From: JBMNKL01 sp050261495
Lineage (GTDB): Bacteria; Bacillota; Clostridia; Acetivibrionales; DTU013
Assembly (NCBI GenBank): GCA_050261495.1
Contig: JBLNDI010000098.1
Coordinates: 1 to 46,501 of the forward strand
Reading direction: 5' to 3'
DNA length: 46,501 nucleotides
The translations under genes and the position numbers were made by a program. Of the stretch, positions 44,013 to 46,501 are shown piece after piece. The notes beneath the pieces are model-generated. The model had not been told where the DNA came from. It saw only the letters and a program-made list of their open reading frames with translations, and searched no databases. Each line of letters starts with the position of its first letter. Position 1 is the stretch's first letter.

Positions 44013-44708
44013 TTATTCTGCCACCCTGGCCGGATTTACCTTTATGCCGGGACCCATTGTCGATGCCACAACTATGCTTCTCAGGTACTGGCCCTTTGCA
44101 GCAACCGGTTTTGCCTTGATGATGGCATCTAACAGGGTGCGGAAGTTATCCTGCAGTTTTTCAAGCTCAAACGACACCTTGCCGATAGGGCAGTGGATTA
44201 TATTTGTCTTATCAAGCCTGTACTCGATTTTACCGGCTTTGATGTCGCTTATCGCCTTTGCAACATCCATTGTGACCGTTCCGGCCTTCGGGTTCGGCAT
44301 GAGTCCTTTCGGTCCAAGCAGTTTACCCAGCCTGCCCACCACGCCCATCATGTCCGGTGTGGCTACAACCACGTCGAAATCGAACCAGTTTTCGTTCTGG
44401 ATCTTTGCAACCAAGTCTTCCGCTCCTACAAAATCGGCTCCGGCCTGCTCAGCCTCCCTGGCCTTGTCGCCTTTTGCAAATACAAGCACCTTGACTGTCC
44501 TGCCCGTGCCATGAGGGAGCACAACCGCGCCTCTCACCTGCTGGTCGGCATGCCTTGAGTCAACTCCAAGCTTTACATGAACCTCGACCGTTTCGTCAAA
44601 CTTTGCTTTCGCAGTCTTCTTCACAAGCTCCAGGGCTTGCGCCGGATCATACAATACTGTTTTATCCACGAGCTTTGCGCTCTCGATATATTTCTTTCCT
44701 CTCTTCAT
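44013..44708 (-). CDS. rplA: 50S ribosomal protein L1
   Basis: L1-stalk protein, 231 residues from ATG 44708 (MKRGKKYIESAKLVDK), with AAGGAGAGG upstream; the open frame goes on to 44774 without a ribosome site. The conserved MGVVGRLGKLLGPKGLMPNP and GTVTMDVAKAI are present. Confidence 0.97.
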   Translation of the reverse strand: MKRGKKYIESAKLVDKTVLYDPAQALELVKKTAKAKFDETVEVHVKLGVDSRHADQQVRGAVVLPHGTGRTVKVLVFAKGDKAREAEQAGADFVGAEDLVAKIQNENWFDFDVVVATPDMMGVVGRLGKLLGPKGLMPNPKAGTVTMDVAKAISDIKAGKIEYRLDKTNIIHCPIGKVSFELEKLQDNFRTLLDAIIKAKPVAAKGQYLRSIVVASTMGPGIKVNPARVAE

Positions 44709-44813
44709 CAAAATCCTCTCCTTCGTGGTCAAATATTCGGAAACACAGGTTCCCTCCCACTTTTCAAGCTTCACATGCGTGCCGGGTTAAGCCGGACGGG
44801 CGCATCGGCAGTA

Positions 44814-45239
44814 TTATTCCACCACTTCTATGCCCATGCTCCTGGCCGTACCCGCAATCATGCTGGTAGCCGCTTCAATACTTGCAGCGTTCAAGTCGGG
44901 CATTTTCATTTCCGCAATCTTCCTAACCTCGTCAATTGAAATCTTTGCAACTTTGTCCCTGTTTGGCCTGCCCGAACCTGTTTCAATCTTGCATGCTCTC
45001 TTTAAAAGCACCGCTGCCGGAGGAGTCTTTGTAATAAATGAAAAAGACCTGTCCGCGTAAATCGTGATAACAACGGGAATAATCAATCCCGCGTCTTTCG
45101 CGGTCCTTTCATTAAACTCCTTGCAAAATCCCATGATGTTTACGCCGTGCTGTCCTAACGCTGGTCCAACCGGTGGAGCAGGAGTTGCCTTTCCTGCAGG
45201 AATCTGGAGCTTTACATAACCCACAATCTTCTTTGCCAT
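44814..45239 (-). CDS. rplK: 50S ribosomal protein L11
   Basis: Part of the GTPase-associated centre; 141 residues. MAKKIVGYVKLQIPAGKATP and PPVGPALGQHGVNIMGFCK are family hallmarks. I start at ATG 45239 to match the family, though an in-frame ATG lies 9 nt upstream, directly after GGAGGTGG. Confidence 0.97.
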   Translation of the reverse strand: MAKKIVGYVKLQIPAGKATPAPPVGPALGQHGVNIMGFCKEFNERTAKDAGLIIPVVITIYADRSFSFITKTPPAAVLLKRACKIETGSGRPNRDKVAKISIDEVRKIAEMKMPDLNAASIEAATSMIAGTARSMGIEVVE

Positions 45240-45261
45240 GACTTTCATCCACCTCCCAATC

Positions 45262-45792
45262 TTACAATTTCTGTATCTGAGTCAATTCCAGTTCTACCGG
45301 GGTTTCCCTTCCGAACATGGATACTGCTACCCTGACTTTCTTCTTCTCTATGTTGATTTCCTCGACTATGCCGATAAAGTTTTCCAAGGGCCCGCTTATG
45401 ACCCTTACATTATCGTTGACTTCATAATCCAGCACCGGGGCGAATTCCTCAACGCCCATCGCCCTTATTTCTTCATCCGTCAGCGGAACAGGCTTCGACC
45501 CCGGCCCCACAAAACCGGTAACACCCCTGGTGTTTCTTACCACATACCAGGATTCATCCGTCATAACCATCTTTACAAGAACATACCCGGGAAACACTTT
45601 CCTCAACGTGGCCTTTTTCTTGCCATCCTTGATCTCGATCTGTTCCTCCATCGGAACAACGATATCAAGGATATAATCATGCATATTTCTGTTCTCGACA
45701 ATTTTCTCCAGGTTGGCTTTAACTTTATTCTCATACCCGGAATAGGTATGTACAACATACCACTTGGCTTCAGGCATTTCATTAACACTCAT
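45262..45792 (-). CDS. nusG: Transcription termination/antitermination protein NusG
   Basis: Binds RNA polymerase and affects pausing and termination. 176 residues: NGN domain (KWYVVHTYSGYENKVKANL, FPGYVLVKM) and C-terminal KOW domain (GPLENFIGIVEEINIEKKK). I chose ATG 45792, 12 nt after AAGGAGG; the ATG at 45804 directly abuts that site. Confidence 0.97.
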   Translation of the reverse strand: MSVNEMPEAKWYVVHTYSGYENKVKANLEKIVENRNMHDYILDIVVPMEEQIEIKDGKKKATLRKVFPGYVLVKMVMTDESWYVVRNTRGVTGFVGPGSKPVPLTDEEIRAMGVEEFAPVLDYEVNDNVRVISGPLENFIGIVEEINIEKKKVRVAVSMFGRETPVELELTQIQKL

Positions 45793-45813
45793 CAGGATTT
45801 GCATCCTCCTTCG

Positions 45814-46038
45814 CTACTTCGACAGGGTCCACTCCAAAACCTTTCCGAAAATGGCGTCGGAAACCCATATAATTATGCCGATAAGCAGACAAATCATCAA
45901 TACCGAAATAGTATTGTTCACCAATTGCTCCCTGGATGGCCAGATGACTTTCTTCAATTCGGACCTAATATCCTTGAAAAACCTGGCAACCTTCCTGCCA
46001 AAGTCGGCCAACTTGGATAGGCGTGTATTTTCAGCCAT
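45814..46038 (-). CDS. secE: Preprotein translocase subunit SecE
   Basis: 74 residues. An amphipathic helix (RFFKDIRSELKKVIWPSREQ) with the conserved KKVxWP motif, then one membrane helix (ISVLMICLLIGIIIWVSDAIF). GGAGGTG precedes the ATG. It stabilises SecY in the membrane. Confidence 0.96.
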   Translation of the reverse strand: MAENTRLSKLADFGRKVARFFKDIRSELKKVIWPSREQLVNNTISVLMICLLIGIIIWVSDAIFGKVLEWTLSK

Positions 46039-46056
46039 TTACGCGCACCTCCGCCC

Positions 46057-46206
46057 TTATTTCGTTTCCCTGTGTACCGTATGTTTATGGCAGAACTTAC
46101 AGTATTTCTTCAGCTCAATCCTGTCCGGATCATTCTTCTTGTTCTTTTTAGTAGTATAATTCCTTTGTTTGCAGTCTACACATGCCAATATAATATTAAC
46201 TCTCAT
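46057..46206 (-). CDS. rpmG: 50S ribosomal protein L33
   Basis: 49 residues, too short for many ORF screens. It begins MRVNIILACVDCKQRNYTT and ends KKYCKFCHKHTVHRETK. The two CxxC pairs make it the zinc-binding form of L33. GGAGGTG lies 6 nt before the ATG. First gene of the large cluster, 18 bp before secE. Confidence 0.96.
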   Translation of the reverse strand: MRVNIILACVDCKQRNYTTKKNKKNDPDRIELKKYCKFCHKHTVHRETK

Positions 46207-46264
46207 CTACGACACCTCCAGCTCCCGTATTCAATATCCGGGTATACATCTGTTTTGTCCGGGC

Positions 46265-46318
46265 GCCGGTTCTCTTCGGCTTGCAAACCGGCATAAAAAA
46301 AAGACCTCCAAACGGAGC
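46265..46318 (-). promoter_or_regulatory. Two hairpins in the rpmG leader
   Basis: On the minus strand CTCC-GTTT-GGAG (46317-46306) is followed by GTC and eight T; then GCCGGTT-like arms (46292-46286 with 46271-46265) form a 7-bp stem. The first stem starts almost at the predicted transcript start, which is odd for a terminator. Confidence 0.45.
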
Positions 46319-46325
46319 ATAAATA

Positions 46326-46354
46326 ATTTAACACATAACATTTTAAAAGTCAAG
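46326..46354 (-). promoter_or_regulatory. Promoter of the rpmG-secE-nusG cluster
   Basis: Minus strand TTGACT (46354-46349), 17 nt, TAAATT (46331-46326). It leaves a leader of about 110 nt. Confidence 0.65.
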
Positions 46355-46487
46355 AAGAAAATATCTTGCCTAAAGAGTTGTGTGATCCGTTTTTGATATT
46401 GTCATAATAAGCCGTCAGTGATTTTGTCTCAATTTAATGTTTTGATGTAGTGTATAATAAACCTCATATCAAAAATATGGGGTGAAA

Positions 46488-46501
46488 ATGATGCGGAGGA
46501 T
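46488..46501 (+). CDS. Start of a divergent gene, cut by the window edge
   Basis: GGGGTGA lies just before two adjacent ATG codons (46488 and 46491), and a TATAAT at about 46453-46458 may be its -10 box. Only four codons are visible, so nothing can be said of the product. Confidence 0.35.

Overview
The window looks like chromosomal DNA of a Gram-positive anaerobe of the class Clostridia. The evidence is an rpmG-secE-nusG-rplKA-rplJL-rpoBC-L7Ae-rpsL-rpsG-fusA-tuf cluster with strong AGGAGG ribosome sites, a MecA adaptor, a YbxF-like L7Ae protein, a YoaR/VanW-type protein and a cytosolic GH67 alpha-glucuronidase. The last points to a plant-polysaccharide user, perhaps near the cellulolytic clostridia of cluster III. 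That placement is inference; no rRNA gene is present.

Layout. 1-2603 is accessory DNA: the 5' part of an AIPR-type (abortive infection) gene running off the left edge, then an IS3-family element (725-2603) with terminal inverted repeats, a probable -1 frameshift site and five 32-bp-spaced repeats at its right end. 2652-5454 holds a 23S rRNA uracil methyltransferase, a GNAT acetyltransferase and a hemerythrin-like protein. 5650-8987 is a TetR-controlled ABC exporter operon with two operators on its promoter. 9020-13797 is a cell-envelope block (M23 endopeptidase, bactofilin, a previously overlooked 52-residue membrane protein on the other strand, class A PBP). 13811-18398 carries proB and proA, transcribed apart, with the alpha-glucuronidase between them. 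18555-25501 has a small unknown protein, mecA, an envelope-like trio (TPR membrane protein, PRC-barrel protein, diverged VanW protein) and lon. 25775-29525 is a MoxR/DUF58/DUF4129 operon. 29743-46206 is the large leftward transcription-translation cluster.

The last cluster is punctuated by control elements: an L10 leader with attenuator before rplJ, a terminator after rplL, a strong separate rpoB promoter with a structured leader of about 360 nt, an internal promoter before the L7Ae gene, and a terminator after tuf. A divergent gene begins at the right edge.

Most of the window is ordinary housekeeping DNA. I found no clear new multi-gene system. The items most worth checking are the AIPR fragment, the repeat array and frameshift of the IS, the 52-residue membrane protein whose ribosome site lies in a terminator-like hairpin, and the rpoB leader RNA.
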